From positions 1,258,241 through 1,322,240 of the forward strand of contig JAAGOF010000055.1 in NCBI GenBank assembly GCA_010645155.1: 64,000 bases of DNA, given 5' to 3'. Source of the DNA: Tigriopus japonicus (Eukaryota > Arthropoda > Copepoda > Harpacticoida > Harpacticidae). The first letter of the stretch is position 1; each line of letters begins with the position of its first letter. The position numbers and the translations under genes are program-made. The notes under the pieces are model-generated. The model saw only the letters and a list, made by a program, of their open reading frames with translations, made no database searches and had not been told where the DNA came from. Positions 63,134 to 64,000 of the stretch are shown here, piece after piece.

Positions 63134-64000
63134 CTGCCGTTAGCAGTGTAGGCTTGCCAAAAGAATCTCAGTTTTCAAGAGTCAGATTTTCGAAAAATGT
63201 TGCATTTATGGGCAATGGCATGCTTTATGTATGTTGAGAAGTATTGCAAAGTAATTTGAAAACAAATTGGAGAAATTGGAAGCCTTCAATTAAACAAAAT
63301 ATTTGTTTTTAGGTTTAGTTGCCCCAGGTGCCGATCTCCTCTGGCCATCTTGTTTTTCAAAGTCGGGCGTTCCTAATTTCAAAGTTCGGAAGAACCCTCT
63401 CAACTTATGTAGGGAAATTTTAGATAACAGCAACAAAACATACTTTTTTGCAAATACAATGTCAAGAATTACTATTTCAACTTCAATTTGTGCAGATAAG
63501 AAAGGCATTGTTGCAATCACTAGGCCTAAACCTTTGTTTTAGTTACCTCGCATGCTCATCAGAAACACAGGTCCTCCGAACTTTTTTCCCGCCAAAAATG
63601 ATGACGTCACTAGTAATTGCTGTAATGAGGAACAAAAGCGAGCGTGAGCTGATTTCAACCAGAAAAACCTGTTCTATGCCAGTTGAAGAAAGAATATATG
63701 ACGCAATAAGTCGAGAAAATACAGTCCACGTGAAACAACGAAGCTGAATGGAACTGACAAAATAACATTTTTAAAACGCGATAAAACGCATAACCAAATG
63801 GTCCTTCGAGACGGATTGACCCCGGGATCCTATGGAAGTGTTCAGTTTGAAGAGATTGTCGTAACCTGCCTCATAGTTTGACGCAGGTCGTGATATCTTG
63901 AGCGGAAGCTAAGGACTCGGGAATTCGGAAAAAGCTAGACCATCCTTTAAGAAGAGAAGTTCTTGCTGAGGCCAACTAACCATGGCGGTAAACGGAGAGC
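63134..64000. other. Right end of the window, no gene recognised
   Basis: Short overlapping frames only, with no motif. Part of this stretch may be a continuation of, or flank to, the retrotransposon remnant. Confidence 0.35.

Overview
The window is eukaryotic. Its genes are split by short GT-AG introns (several of 55-220 bp), one promoter has a TATA box plus an arthropod-type TCAGT initiator, and much of the DNA is SINE, MITE-like and non-LTR retrotransposon remnants. The protein types (an M12B metalloprotease, a type-B carboxylesterase, a low-complexity cuticle-like secreted protein) and the moderate GC suggest an arthropod, most likely a crustacean such as a copepod. That taxonomic call is inference. 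A 16-base run of N at 22664-22679 marks a scaffold gap.

Layout. (1) About 0.7-9.6 kb, minus strand: the 5' part of an M12B (reprolysin/ADAM-like) metalloprotease, nine exons in consistent phase, with signal peptide, propeptide, furin site and the start of the catalytic domain. The gene runs off the left edge. (2) About 9.6-51.8 kb: no gene I can name. This block holds simple repeats, hairpins, and a triple nest at 37.4-38.6 kb in which a tandem tRNA-like SINE sits inside a MITE-like element that sits inside another dispersed repeat. An uninterrupted MITE copy lies at 45.9-46.3 kb, two inverted-repeat structures at 48.4-49.9 kb, and a 592-bp TA-flanked inverted-repeat element at 50.9-51.5 kb. 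(3) 51.9-54.2 kb, minus strand: a complete secreted carboxylesterase-like gene, four coding exons plus a 5' UTR exon, with Asp where the catalytic Ser is expected and a C-terminal KEEL. (4) 56.8-57.2 kb: the uninterrupted copy of the outer repeat. (5) 57.6-58.3 kb, minus strand: a two-exon gene for a 188-residue secreted structural protein with six decapeptide repeats, with a clear promoter. (6) 62.0-63.1 kb, plus strand: a broken non-LTR reverse transcriptase.

The three protein genes are all on the minus strand and all encode proteins entering the secretory pathway, but nothing shows that they work together. The observations most worth following are the Ser-to-Asp change in the esterase (giving G-x-D-x-G with the other triad residues kept), its KEEL tail, the triple-nested repeats with their tandem SINE, and the His/Glu/Tyr decapeptide protein.
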